NCBI RefSeq assembly: GCF_017813335.1
Contig: NZ_JAGIYY010000001.1
Location: 806,001-870,000, forward strand
Length of the DNA stretch: 64,000 bases
From: Tianweitania sediminis
Lineage (GTDB): Bacteria; Pseudomonadota; Alphaproteobacteria; Rhizobiales; Rhizobiaceae
Direction of reading: 5' to 3'
Shown here: piece by piece, positions 38,487-45,690 of the stretch
Layout: every line of letters starts with the position of its first letter
Numbering within the stretch: position 1 is the stretch's first letter
Notes under the pieces: generated by a model
The model's input: only the letters and a program-made list of their open reading frames with translations
Databases searched by the model: none
Told to the model about the DNA's origin: nothing
Program-made: the position numbers and the translations under genes

Positions 38487-38542
38487 GCAGCGAAACGCTG
38501 CCCCCACAACGCTCTTCGTGCAGATTGACTCTGCGCGAAGAG
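38487..38542 (+). other. Two hairpins directly after lpdA
   Basis: GCAGCG-AAA-CGCTGC (38487-38501) begins right after the stop codon, and a 13-bp stem (38512-38524 with 38530-38542, one G-T pair) follows. The loop and the start of the second 3' arm contain TTGACT, a -35-like hexamer. No T-run is present. They may protect the lpdA 3' end and overlap the asd promoter. Confidence 0.5.
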
Positions 38543-38552
38543 TGCGTAGAAG
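38525..38552 (+). promoter_or_regulatory. Candidate asd leader promoter
   Basis: TTGACT (38525-38530) is followed after 16 nt by TAGAAG (38547-38552), a weak -10. This would start transcription shortly before the leader peptide ATG at 38575. The -35 match is good and the -10 poor, so this is only a candidate. Confidence 0.35.
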
Positions 38553-38574
38553 CACAGTCGTCTCCGGAGCCTTC

Positions 38575-38697
38575 ATGCGCAACGCCAGCACGGCATTCAT
38601 GGCCTACGCGTCCGCCGCCCTCGCGGTCGACGACGCTTGCCTGCGCATCTCCGCGAAAACCACGGCCAAAACGACCACGACCGCGAAAACGGTCTGA
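38575..38697 (+). CDS. Threonine/lysine-rich leader peptide upstream of asd
   Basis: The 40-codon frame starts at ATG 38575, five nt after GGAG (38566-38569), and ends at TGA 38695-38697. Its last 13 residues are K-T-T-A-K-T-T-T-T-A-K-T-V, that is seven Thr and three Lys codons (38656-38694), preceded by LRIS. Downstream are competing hairpins and an intrinsic terminator 38 nt before asd. Asd makes aspartate semialdehyde, precursor of Thr, Lys and Met, so stalling at Thr or Lys codons would be a direct sensor, as thrL (MKRISTTITTT) does in E. coli. The peptide, its site and codons are seen; attenuation is inferred. Confidence 0.7.
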   Translation: MRNASTAFMAYASAALAVDDACLRISAKTTAKTTTTAKTV

Positions 38698-38707
38698 TCC
38701 CTTCGGC

Positions 38708-38759
38708 CTGCTCACCCTCTCCCGGGTTAGGCCTGGAGGGAGCAGCCGAGGCGGACCCG
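38708..38759 (+). promoter_or_regulatory. Competing leader hairpins (candidate anti-terminator and its competitor)
   Basis: One fold pairs CTGCT (38708-38712) with AGCAG (38741-38745) and CCCTC (38715?-38719) with the GAGGG run at 38736-38740. A mutually exclusive fold pairs CGGGT (38723-38727) with ACCCG (38755-38759) plus GCCT (38731-38734) with AGGC (38749-38752). The second removes the 5' arm of the terminator. Which fold wins at a given ribosome position was not computed. Confidence 0.5.
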
Positions 38760-38780
38760 CAAAAGGCCGGCGGGTTTTTC
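38755..38780 (+). terminator. Intrinsic terminator (attenuator) before asd
   Basis: ACCCGC (38755-38760) pairs with GCGGGT (38770-38775) around a 9-nt loop, with TTTTT at 38775-38779. Only 38 nt separate the T-run from the asd ATG, with no promoter visible there, so asd transcripts must read through it. Confidence 0.75.
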
Positions 38781-38817
38781 CAAGGCGCACCAGCGGAGAG
38801 GAAAAGGAGAAGGTTCA

Positions 38818-39852
38818 ATGGGTTACAAGGTCGCGATCGTTGGTGCCACAGGCAATGTGGGCCGCGAAATGCTGAATATCCTGGAAGAGCGCGGTTTTCC
38901 CGCAGACGAAGTCGTTGCGCTCGCGTCACGCCGCAGCCAGGGAACGGAAGTGTCTTATGGCGACAAGACGCTGAAGGTTCGGCCGCTCGAGCAGTATGAC
39001 TTTTCCGACACCGACATCTGCCTGATGTCAGCCGGCGGCAACGTGTCGAAGGAATGGTCGCCGAAGATCGGCAAGCAGGGCTGCGTTGTCATCGATAATT
39101 CGTCCGCGTTTCGCTATGATCCGGATGTCCCGCTGATCGTGCCGGAAGTGAACGCCGATGCGGTCGCGGGCTTTGCGAAGAAAAACATCATCGCGAACCC
39201 GAACTGCTCGACCGCGCAGATGCTGGTCGCGCTGAAGCCGCTGCACGACCACGCCACGATCAAGCGCGTCGTTGTTTCGACCTACCAGTCCGTTTCGGGC
39301 GCGGGCAAGGAAGGCATGGACGAACTCTTCACGCAAACGCGGGCCGTGTTCGTCGCCGATCCGGTGGAGTCGAAGAAATTCACCAAGCGCATTGCCTTCA
39401 ACGTCATTCCCCACATCGACGTCTTCATGGAAGACGGCACGACCAAGGAAGAGTGGAAGATGGTGGCCGAAACCAAGAAGATGCTCGACCCGAAGATCAA
39501 GGTCACCGCAACCTGCGTGCGGGTTCCCGTGTTCATAGGCCATTCGGAAGCGATCAACCTGGAATTCGAAAAGCCGATCTCGGCTGACGAAGCGCGCGAG
39601 ATCCTGCGCGAAGCGCCGGGCTGCCTTGTGATCGACAAGCGCGAAGACGGCGGCTACATCACGCCGATCGAAAGCGCCGGCGAAGATGCGACCTATATCA
39701 GCCGCATCCGTGAGGATTCCACGCTGGACAACGGGCTGAACCTTTGGGTGGTGTCTGACAACCTGCGCAAGGGTGCTGCCTTGAATGCCGTTCAGATCGC
39801 CGAACTGTTGGTGGAGCGTAACCTGATTTCGCCGCGCCAAAAGGCGGCCTGA
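38818..39852 (+). CDS. asd: Aspartate-semialdehyde dehydrogenase
   Basis: The 344-residue protein has the NADP loop VAIVGATGNVGREML, SAGGNVSKEW, the catalytic cysteine in NPNCSTAQ (Cys130) and ETKKMLDPKIKVTATCVRVP. It reduces aspartyl phosphate to aspartate semialdehyde for Thr, Met, Lys and diaminopimelate. GGAGAAGG precedes the ATG. It is transcribed alone, behind a leader with a Thr/Lys-rich peptide and terminator, and ends at a bidirectional terminator shared with rpsP. Confidence 0.96.
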   Translation: MGYKVAIVGATGNVGREMLNILEERGFPADEVVALASRRSQGTEVSYGDKTLKVRPLEQYDFSDTDICLMSAGGNVSKEWSPKIGKQGCVVIDNSSAFRYDPDVPLIVPEVNADAVAGFAKKNIIANPNCSTAQMLVALKPLHDHATIKRVVVSTYQSVSGAGKEGMDELFTQTRAVFVADPVESKKFTKRIAFNVIPHIDVFMEDGTTKEEWKMVAETKKMLDPKIKVTATCVRVPVFIGHSEAINLEFEKPISADEAREILREAPGCLVIDKREDGGYITPIESAGEDATYISRIREDSTLDNGLNLWVVSDNLRKGAALNAVQIAELLVERNLISPRQKAA

Positions 39853-39877
39853 GCCAAGCGGTTCAACTTCTGAAACA

Positions 39878-39905
39878 AAAAAGCCGGGCGCGAGCCCGGC
39901 TTTTT
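39878..39905. terminator. Bidirectional terminator between asd and rpsP
   Basis: GCCGGGC (39883-39889) pairs with GCCCGGC (39894-39900) around GCGA, with AAAAAA before and TTTTT after. It serves both convergent genes. Confidence 0.85.
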
Positions 39906-39926
39906 CGTTCGCCTGCGAGTTGCCGC

Positions 39927-40340
39927 TTAGGAAGCAGCTTCCTCGGCCGGTGCATTGGCCGCCTCGGCGGCAGCAGCCTCATCGGCAGCCTTCTTGGCAG
40001 CAGCGGCTTCTTCAGCCTGCTTGGCAGCGGCAAGACGTTCCTGAGCCTTCTTGCCCGGCAGTGCCTTGGTCGGGTTGGCGCGCGTGTCGCGCTTGGCAAT
40101 GCCAGCCTGATCAAGGAAGCGCAGCACACGATCGGTCGGCTGGGCGCCATGCGACAGCCAATGCTGCAGGCGCTCCTCGTCGAGCTTCACGCGCTCACCG
40201 TCCTTCGGCAGCATCGGGTTCCAGGCGCCGACCTGCTCGATGAAGCGGCCGTCGCGGGGCGAGCGGGCATCGGCGATGACGATATGGTAATAAGGGCGCT
40301 TCTTCGAGCCAGCGCGGGCCAAACGGATCTTGAGGGACAT
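39927..40340 (-). CDS. rpsP: 30S ribosomal protein S16
   Basis: The first 85 residues are canonical S16 ([40 protein letters not shown]). The protein is 137 residues because of an Ala/Glu/Lys-rich C-terminal tail, similar in kind to that of L19. It is third in ffh-chorismate mutase-rpsP. rimM, trmD and rplS, which normally follow, are instead at 8.9-10.9 kb on the opposite strand. Confidence 0.97.
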   Translation of the reverse strand: MSLKIRLARAGSKKRPYYHIVIADARSPRDGRFIEQVGAWNPMLPKDGERVKLDEERLQHWLSHGAQPTDRVLRFLDQAGIAKRDTRANPTKALPGKKAQERLAAAKQAEEAAAAKKAADEAAAAEAANAPAEEAAS

Positions 40341-40400
40341 TTCGTTGCTCCAGGTCTTCTTGTTGCTTGTAATCTTGCTTGATGTTGATGGTGGTCCGGC

Positions 40401-40760
40401 TCAGCTTTGCGCGCTTTGCACCAGACCGGCATCGGTACTGCCGGAAGCCACCGCCTCGTGATGGCGGATGACTTCCTTGACGATGAAGTTCAAGAACTTC
40501 TCCGCGAAATCCGGATTGAATTTCGCATCCTTGGCCAGCGTCCGAAGACGGGCAATCTGTTCACGCTCACGCGTCGGATCGGCGGCGGGCAGCTTGTGCG
40601 CGGCCTTCAAGCGACCGACCTGCTCCGTAGCGCGGAACCGCTCGGCCAGCAGGTAAACGATGGCAGCGTCGAAATTGTCAATCGAGGCACGCAGGTCGCG
40701 CAGCAGTTCGCGTGCACGCGCCACGTCGTCCTGCTCGGCTGTTGTTGTTTCGCTGCCCAT
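40401..40760 (-). CDS. Chorismate mutase (AroQ class)
   Basis: The 119-residue all-helical protein matches the AroQ chorismate mutase domain: ELLRDLRASIDNFDAAIVYL, RFRATEQVGRLKAAH and PTREREQIARL. It makes prephenate for Phe and Tyr. ATG 40758-40760 follows GGGGGAG. It sits ten nt after ffh, a placement usual in Rhizobiales. Confidence 0.9.
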   Translation of the reverse strand: MGSETTTAEQDDVARARELLRDLRASIDNFDAAIVYLLAERFRATEQVGRLKAAHKLPAADPTREREQIARLRTLAKDAKFNPDFAEKFLNFIVKEVIRHHEAVASGSTDAGLVQSAQS

Positions 40761-40770
40761 TCGCTCCCCC

Positions 40771-42342
40771 TTATTTCTTTTTCGGCAGGCCTGGCATGCC
40801 GCCCGGCAGACCCGGCAAGCGCATGCCCCCACCGGGAAGGCCCGGAAGACCACCCGGGAGCCCACCGCCCATCCCGCCCAGCCCCTTGCCCAGCCCGGCG
40901 GCCTCGGCCTGCTTTTGCAGGGCTTCCAGCTGCTTGGGATCCATTTTGCTGAGATCGGGCATGCCGCCCATCCCCGGCATCATGCCGCCCAGCCCCATCT
41001 TCTGCGCCATGCCACCCATGAGGCCGCGCATCATGCCACCCTTCTTGTTGCCCATGGCCTTCATCATGTCGGCCATCTGACGATGCATCTTGAGGAGCTT
41101 GTTGATCTGCGCGGCATCCGTGCCCGAGCCGGCGGCGATGCGCTTCTTGCGGCTGTGCTTGAGGAGATCGGGATTGGCGCGTTCCGCCTTGGTCATCGAC
41201 GAGATGATGGCGATCTGCTTGCAGAACATCTTGTCGTCGAGGCCGGCCGCCGCGATCTGGTCCTTCATCTTCCCCATGCCCGGCATCATCCCCATGATGC
41301 CGCCCATACCGCCCATCTTCTGCATCTGGCGCAGTTGATCGGCGAGATCATCCAGGTCGAACTTGCCCGACTGCATCTTCTTGGCCATTGCCGCGGCTTT
41401 TTCCGCGTCGATGGTTTCGGCAGCGCGTTCCACGAGCGATACAATATCGCCCATGCCCAGGATGCGATCGGCGATACGCTTGGGGAAGAATTCTTCCAGC
41501 GCATCCATCTTTTCGCCCGTGCCGATCAGCTTGATCGGCTTGCCGGTGACGGCGCGCATCGACAGGGCCGCACCGCCGCGGCCGTCGCCGTCCATGCGGG
41601 TGAGCACCAGGCCCGTGATGCCGACGCGATCGTCGAAGTTGCGGGCGAGATTGACGGCGTCCTGACCGGTCAGGGAGTCGGCGACGAGCAGGATTTCGTG
41701 CGGACGGGCAGCCGACTTGATGTCGGCCATCTCCACCATCAGCGGCTCGTCAATGTGGGTACGGCCGGCGGTGTCCAGGATCACGACGTCATAGCCGCCG
41801 AGGCGGCCGGCCTGTTCGGCGCGCTTGGCGATGTCGACCGGCGACTGACCGGCGATCACCGGCAGCGTGGTGACCTTTGTTTGTTCGCCGAGCTGGCGCA
41901 GCTGTTCCTGCGCGGCCGGCCGGCGCGTATCGAGCGACGCCATCAGGACCTTCTTGCCCTGACGCTCGGTCAGCCGCTTGGCGATCTTGGCCGAGGTCGT
42001 GGTCTTGCCCGAGCCCTGAAGGCCGACCATCATGATGAAAACCGGGGCGGGCGCGTTCAAGTCGATGCTGACGCCTTCCGCACCCAGCATCTCGACCAGC
42101 TCGTCATGGACGATCTTCACGACCATCTGGCCGGGCTTGATCGACTTCAGGACTTCGGCGCCAACCGCCTTGGTGCGGACCTTGTCGACAAAGGAGCGCA
42201 CGACGTCGAGCGACACGTCTGCCTCGATCAAGGCGCGACGCACTTCCCGCATGGCGGCCGTCACATCGGCATCCGAAAGGGCGCCGCGGCCGGTCAGGCC
42301 GTTGAGGATCGAGCCAAGGCGATCCTGAAGGGTTTCAAACAT
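40771..42342 (-). CDS. ffh: Signal recognition particle protein Ffh
   Basis: The 523-residue SRP54 homologue has the NG GTPase domain (GLQGSGKTTTSAKIA near residue 107, DTAGR, TRMDGDGRGG) and a methionine-rich M domain. It has an unusually long Gly/Met/Pro-rich C-terminal tail (about the last 60 residues). It binds 4.5S RNA and signal sequences and docks on FtsY. ATG 42340-42342 has a GGAAG site; an upstream extension of the frame is not family-like. No 4.5S RNA gene is recognised in the window. Confidence 0.96.
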   Translation of the reverse strand: MFETLQDRLGSILNGLTGRGALSDADVTAAMREVRRALIEADVSLDVVRSFVDKVRTKAVGAEVLKSIKPGQMVVKIVHDELVEMLGAEGVSIDLNAPAPVFIMMVGLQGSGKTTTSAKIAKRLTERQGKKVLMASLDTRRPAAQEQLRQLGEQTKVTTLPVIAGQSPVDIAKRAEQAGRLGGYDVVILDTAGRTHIDEPLMVEMADIKSAARPHEILLVADSLTGQDAVNLARNFDDRVGITGLVLTRMDGDGRGGAALSMRAVTGKPIKLIGTGEKMDALEEFFPKRIADRILGMGDIVSLVERAAETIDAEKAAAMAKKMQSGKFDLDDLADQLRQMQKMGGMGGIMGMMPGMGKMKDQIAAAGLDDKMFCKQIAIISSMTKAERANPDLLKHSRKKRIAAGSGTDAAQINKLLKMHRQMADMMKAMGNKKGGMMRGLMGGMAQKMGLGGMMPGMGGMPDLSKMDPKQLEALQKQAEAAGLGKGLGGMGGGLPGGLPGLPGGGMRLPGLPGGMPGLPKKK

Positions 42343-42618
42343 TCGCGTCTTCCTTTTCCCGGGGCAGGCCCTGAGATAAGCGCGTGCGGGGCAGTTTCCA
42401 AACAACCGACAAAGCGGAAAAACACCCGGGGGCGCATCGCGCTGCCGGATGTTGACCTCCAGGATCCAGCTTGGAGCTGGTCCAGGTCGGCGCTTGGAGT
42501 GCTACCTCTTCGCGGAATTCAGGGGGTCTTCAACAGGAAGACAGGGCCGAAGTCAAGGTCGCTGCACGAAAAGGCCGCCGGCGTGATGCCGACGGCCTTT
42601 AAGGAGATCAGACCGATC
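42343..42618. other. Gap upstream of ffh
   Basis: This 276-nt gap lies between ffh and the SH3 gene. It holds a perfect small hairpin CCAGCT-TGG-AGCTGG (42466-42480) and the SH3-gene terminator at its right side. The ffh promoter should be here on the minus strand. I found no SRP RNA motif. Confidence 0.4.
42570..42600 (-). terminator. Intrinsic terminator after the SH3 gene
   Basis: On the minus strand GGCCGTCGGC pairs with GCCGGCGGCC (one mismatch) around ATCAC and is followed by TTTTC. Confidence 0.75.
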
Positions 42619-43314
42619 TTAGCGGACGACCGAAACGATGCGGCGCGTGCCCGGATCGATCAGAACCGGCTGGCCATTGATATAGGCGTAGCGATACTCG
42701 TAATCCGGCACTTCGCGCAGTTCCACCGTTTCAGGAACGCCTGCGCCCACCACAACCTCGCCTTCGAGGTAGACCGGCTCCACCTGGTTCTGGACAACAT
42801 ATTCGCGGACCACAGGCGTCGGGTTGACGGCTTCGCCGATCACGCCGCCTGCCGTTGCTCCAACCACGCCGCCGATGGCTGCCCCAACCGGGCCGCCGAT
42901 AAGCGCGCCGGCGACAGCGCCCGTGGCGATGCCTGCTGCCGCACCGCTGGTACCGCCGCCCTGGGCGTTGGTTGCTGCAACAGTCTCATCATATTCGACA
43001 ACCGGCACGGCATCGGCCGGACGCTCGGTGACGACGACCTGGCTGCCGCCCGAGAACGAGCTTGTCAGGTAGTCGGAGTAAGCCCAGCCTGGCTTGCCGT
43101 CCACGGTCACCTGGCACCACTTGCTGCCGGATGCGCAGCCTTCCAGCGTCGCCTGTTCATTGGCGCCGATGGAGGCGATCACTGGATACTGCGGGCCAGG
43201 TCCCGACCGCACGTTGAGGTCCGTGGTTGCGGTGACGCTCGTTTGAGCGAGCGAAGCACCCGCGGTTGCGAGCAAAAAGCCGGCCGTTGCGCTAAGAAGC
43301 GTGAGTTTCTTCAT
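42619..43314 (-). CDS. Exported SH3-domain protein with glycine zipper and DUF1236
   Basis: A signal peptide (MKKLTLLSATAGFLLATAGA) is followed by a bacterial SH3 domain (TATTDLNVRSGPGPQYPVI to about residue 85), a Gly-zipper membrane-type segment (GAVAGALIGGPVGAAIGG, about residues 130-165) and a C-terminal DUF1236-like region (REVPDYEYRYAYINGQPVLI). SH3b domains often bind peptidoglycan. The whole is probably a periplasmic or membrane-associated envelope protein of unknown role. Confidence 0.87.
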   Translation of the reverse strand: MKKLTLLSATAGFLLATAGASLAQTSVTATTDLNVRSGPGPQYPVIASIGANEQATLEGCASGSKWCQVTVDGKPGWAYSDYLTSSFSGGSQVVVTERPADAVPVVEYDETVAATNAQGGGTSGAAAGIATGAVAGALIGGPVGAAIGGVVGATAGGVIGEAVNPTPVVREYVVQNQVEPVYLEGEVVVGAGVPETVELREVPDYEYRYAYINGQPVLIDPGTRRIVSVVR

Positions 43315-43418
43315 GATCAGGAATTCCCTTGGGTTGCGCCCTTCGGCGGGATGAACGAAGCGGGTGGTTCTTCGTTCCCCCGCTCGATCACGAAAGATGT
43401 GATCGGGTTGGCACGTGG

Positions 43419-44459
43419 TTAAGCGGCGCTGTGTTCCACATGCTGGGCTGCTACGCCGCTCGTCTGCTTGAGAAGACCGTCGATAAAGGTCAGCTTCTTT
43501 GCCACCGGCTGGGAGATCACGAAGGGGTAAAGGTCTCCCAAGCCCATGCAGCGGTTGATGGAGTTCACGACCTCTGAAAGGGTAATCCAGCGGCTGAGAA
43601 CGCCTTGAAACTCCGTTGCGTTAGGGTCTGGCGGTGTGGGAACGTCAAGGCGCTCCAAAGGCACCTTGAAAGCCTCCGCCATCTCGAGCGTGTCAACGAT
43701 GTGGAGGTAGTGCGCCCAGCATTCAGCCCAATCTTCCCAGGGATGGCTGGCCGCATAGGCTGAAATGTGCTCATTCGCCCAGCCGGTGGGTGCACCGTTC
43801 GAGTAGTGGTTCTGCAGGGACTGAGCGTAGTCGACCTGTTCGTCGCCGAAAATGTCTCGGAAGGCAGCCAGTTGTTCCGGGTTGTCGCGGATCAGGCGAT
43901 CCCAGTAATAATGTCCGAGTTCATGCCGGAAGTGGCCAAGAAGCGTGCGGTAGCGCTCCCCCATGGCGACCCTCATGGCTTCGCGCTCGGGGGAATCTGC
44001 TTCCGCGACGTTGAGTGTGATCAGGCCGTTGTCATGGCCGGTGAGGATCCGTTCTCCACCCGGGCCTGGCCCGATGGGATCGCCCAGGAAATCGAAGGCG
44101 ATGCCGACTTCCTCCTCCGGCGACGCTTTGGGCGCAACCGGAAGGTGAAGCGCAAGCAGCGTGTAGACGGTGCGCTTCTTCGCCATCTCAAGCTTGGTCC
44201 AGCGGAGGCGATTTCCTTCCACGGACAAATCCGGAATCGTGTGGTTCAAACTGCACGCGAGGCAGAGATTGAGGTTTTCTTCGGCCACCCAGTTGCAGTC
44301 ACATTCCCCGGCGTTCGTGCAAATGAGCGCACCTGCCGCGCCAGCCACGACGAACTCGCCCCGGTGCGGGTGGTAGGCCACCGGCGTGTTGCAGTTCAAG
44401 CAAAGGGAGTTTTCGAAATAAAGGCGCTGGCCGCAATGCGGACAGGTGAAGAGTTTCAT
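43419..44459 (-). CDS. Zinc-ribbon zincin-like metallopeptidase
   Basis: The 346-residue protein begins with a zinc ribbon (FTCPHCGQRLYFENSLCLNC) and has the zincin motif RHELGHYYWDRL (HExxH at about residue 179), with a downstream DWAECWAHYLH that could supply the third ligand. It matches the putative zinc-binding metallopeptidase family (DUF2248 type). The substrate is unknown. ATG 44457-44459 (MKLFTCPHCG) is the natural start. Confidence 0.85.
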   Translation of the reverse strand: MKLFTCPHCGQRLYFENSLCLNCNTPVAYHPHRGEFVVAGAAGALICTNAGECDCNWVAEENLNLCLACSLNHTIPDLSVEGNRLRWTKLEMAKKRTVYTLLALHLPVAPKASPEEEVGIAFDFLGDPIGPGPGGERILTGHDNGLITLNVAEADSPEREAMRVAMGERYRTLLGHFRHELGHYYWDRLIRDNPEQLAAFRDIFGDEQVDYAQSLQNHYSNGAPTGWANEHISAYAASHPWEDWAECWAHYLHIVDTLEMAEAFKVPLERLDVPTPPDPNATEFQGVLSRWITLSEVVNSINRCMGLGDLYPFVISQPVAKKLTFIDGLLKQTSGVAAQHVEHSAA

Positions 44460-44795
44460 GTTCTGGAAGCTCCGAGCAACAAGCTGGTCACTGTCTCCGC
44501 CTCTTTGCCGTGGGCAGAACAGCAGCATGCCTCGTAACGTGGCCGGGGGGTAGGTGTTCCGCTCACGCGGGAGCGAAACGATTTTCGGGCGCGATCAATT
44601 TTCCGCCAGATTCATGAGGTCTGGCGAGAAAGAAGCCGGGTGTTGCCTCGTTCAACTTGCCAGCGACAAGATTTTCTGCAAACCGGCATGAGCGAGGACG
44701 ACCCCCAGCGGTCGTTGGAAAGATCATCTTAACGACACCGCTGCAGATAAACGAACATGATCGCGCAGGTCGCGGCCGCAACAATGGAGAATTGC
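44460..44795. other. 336-nt divergent intergenic region
   Basis: It separates the zinc peptidase gene from the lytic transglycosylase gene and must hold both promoters. A 7-bp hairpin CGCCAGA...TCTGGCG is at 44604-44626. No coding frame or known RNA motif is recognised. Confidence 0.4.
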
Positions 44796-45611
44796 ATGGC
44801 GCTGTTGAGAAAGCTGCTTGGTTTTGCGGGGGTGGCGGCTGTCGCCTTGGGTATGGGCGGCCAGGCACAAGCGGCTCAGTGCGGCAACAACGCCGGCGGC
44901 TTTGAAGCCTGGAAGGCGCAGTTCTCCCGCGAAGCCGCGTCACAGGGCATTGGCAACCGCGCTCTGAACGCGCTGGCCGGAACGACCTACGCTTCCAAGA
45001 CAATCGCCGCCGATCGCAACCAGCATTCGTTCAAGTTGACGCTGCAAGAGTTTATGCAGAAGCGCGGATCAGCCACGATCGTCGCGCGCGGCAAGAAGCA
45101 CAAGGCGTCCAACGCCAAGCTTTTTGCTTCCATCGAGCAGCGCTACGGCGTTCCCGCGGGCCCGTTGATTGCCATCTGGGGCATGGAAACGGGCTTCGGC
45201 TCGTTTCTCGGAAACCAGAACACGCTTTCGGCTGTGGCCACGCTTGCCTATGACTGCCGCCGTAGCGAGTTCTTCACCGATCAGCTTTATTCTGCGCTTC
45301 AGCTCGTTGATCGCGGTGTTCTGACCGCGTCCGCCCAGGGTGCGGCGCATGGCGAGATCGGCCAAACGCAGTTTCTGCCCAAGAACGTCCTGCGCTATGG
45401 CGTGGACGGCGATGGCGACGGCCGGATCGACATGGTGAACTCCAAGGCAGATGCGCTCGCGTCCACGGCCAACTTCCTGCGCGGACATGGCTGGCGTCCC
45501 GGCGCCGGCTACCAGCAGGGCCAGCCGAACTATGCGGCGATCCAGGGCTGGAACGCGGCTGGCGTTTACCAGAAGGCCATTGCCCTGATGGCAGCCGACA
45601 TCGACGGCTAA
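44796..45611 (+). CDS. Lytic murein transglycosylase (MltB-like)
   Basis: The 271-residue exported protein has a signal peptide (LLRKLLGFAGVAAVALGMGG, cleavage after AQA) and an SLT_2/MltB-type domain with the catalytic glutamate in WGMETGFGSFLGN and the motif GEIGQTQFLPKNVLRYGVDG. It cleaves peptidoglycan, leaving 1,6-anhydro ends. I choose ATG 44796 (GGAG six nt upstream) over 44757 and 44784, as it gives a normal signal peptide. A bidirectional terminator follows. Confidence 0.92.
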   Translation: MALLRKLLGFAGVAAVALGMGGQAQAAQCGNNAGGFEAWKAQFSREAASQGIGNRALNALAGTTYASKTIAADRNQHSFKLTLQEFMQKRGSATIVARGKKHKASNAKLFASIEQRYGVPAGPLIAIWGMETGFGSFLGNQNTLSAVATLAYDCRRSEFFTDQLYSALQLVDRGVLTASAQGAAHGEIGQTQFLPKNVLRYGVDGDGDGRIDMVNSKADALASTANFLRGHGWRPGAGYQQGQPNYAAIQGWNAAGVYQKAIALMAADIDG

Positions 45612-45633
45612 GCAGCGTCTCATCTCCATGAAT

Positions 45634-45666
45634 GGAAAAGCCCGGTCTCGCGACCGGGCTTTTTTC
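45634..45666. terminator. Bidirectional terminator, transglycosylase/argG
   Basis: GCCCGGTC (45640-45647) pairs with GACCGGGC (45652-45659) around TCGC, with AAAA before and TTTTTT after. Confidence 0.85.
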
Positions 45667-45690
45667 TTGCTGGCCTGCCAGTGATCCCGA

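Noticed and set aside
38755-38780. Terminator belonging simply to lpdA
   Set aside because: It lies about 270 nt after lpdA and only 38 nt before asd with no room for a promoter in between, so asd transcription must cross it; a dual use cannot be excluded.
38487-38817. Lysine riboswitch upstream of asd
   Set aside because: No lysine aptamer core is recognisable; the leader instead has a translated frame with Thr/Lys codons and a short terminator.
42343-42618. 4.5S SRP RNA gene beside ffh
   Set aside because: The conserved SRP RNA loop (GGAAG...GCAGCC type) is not found on either strand.
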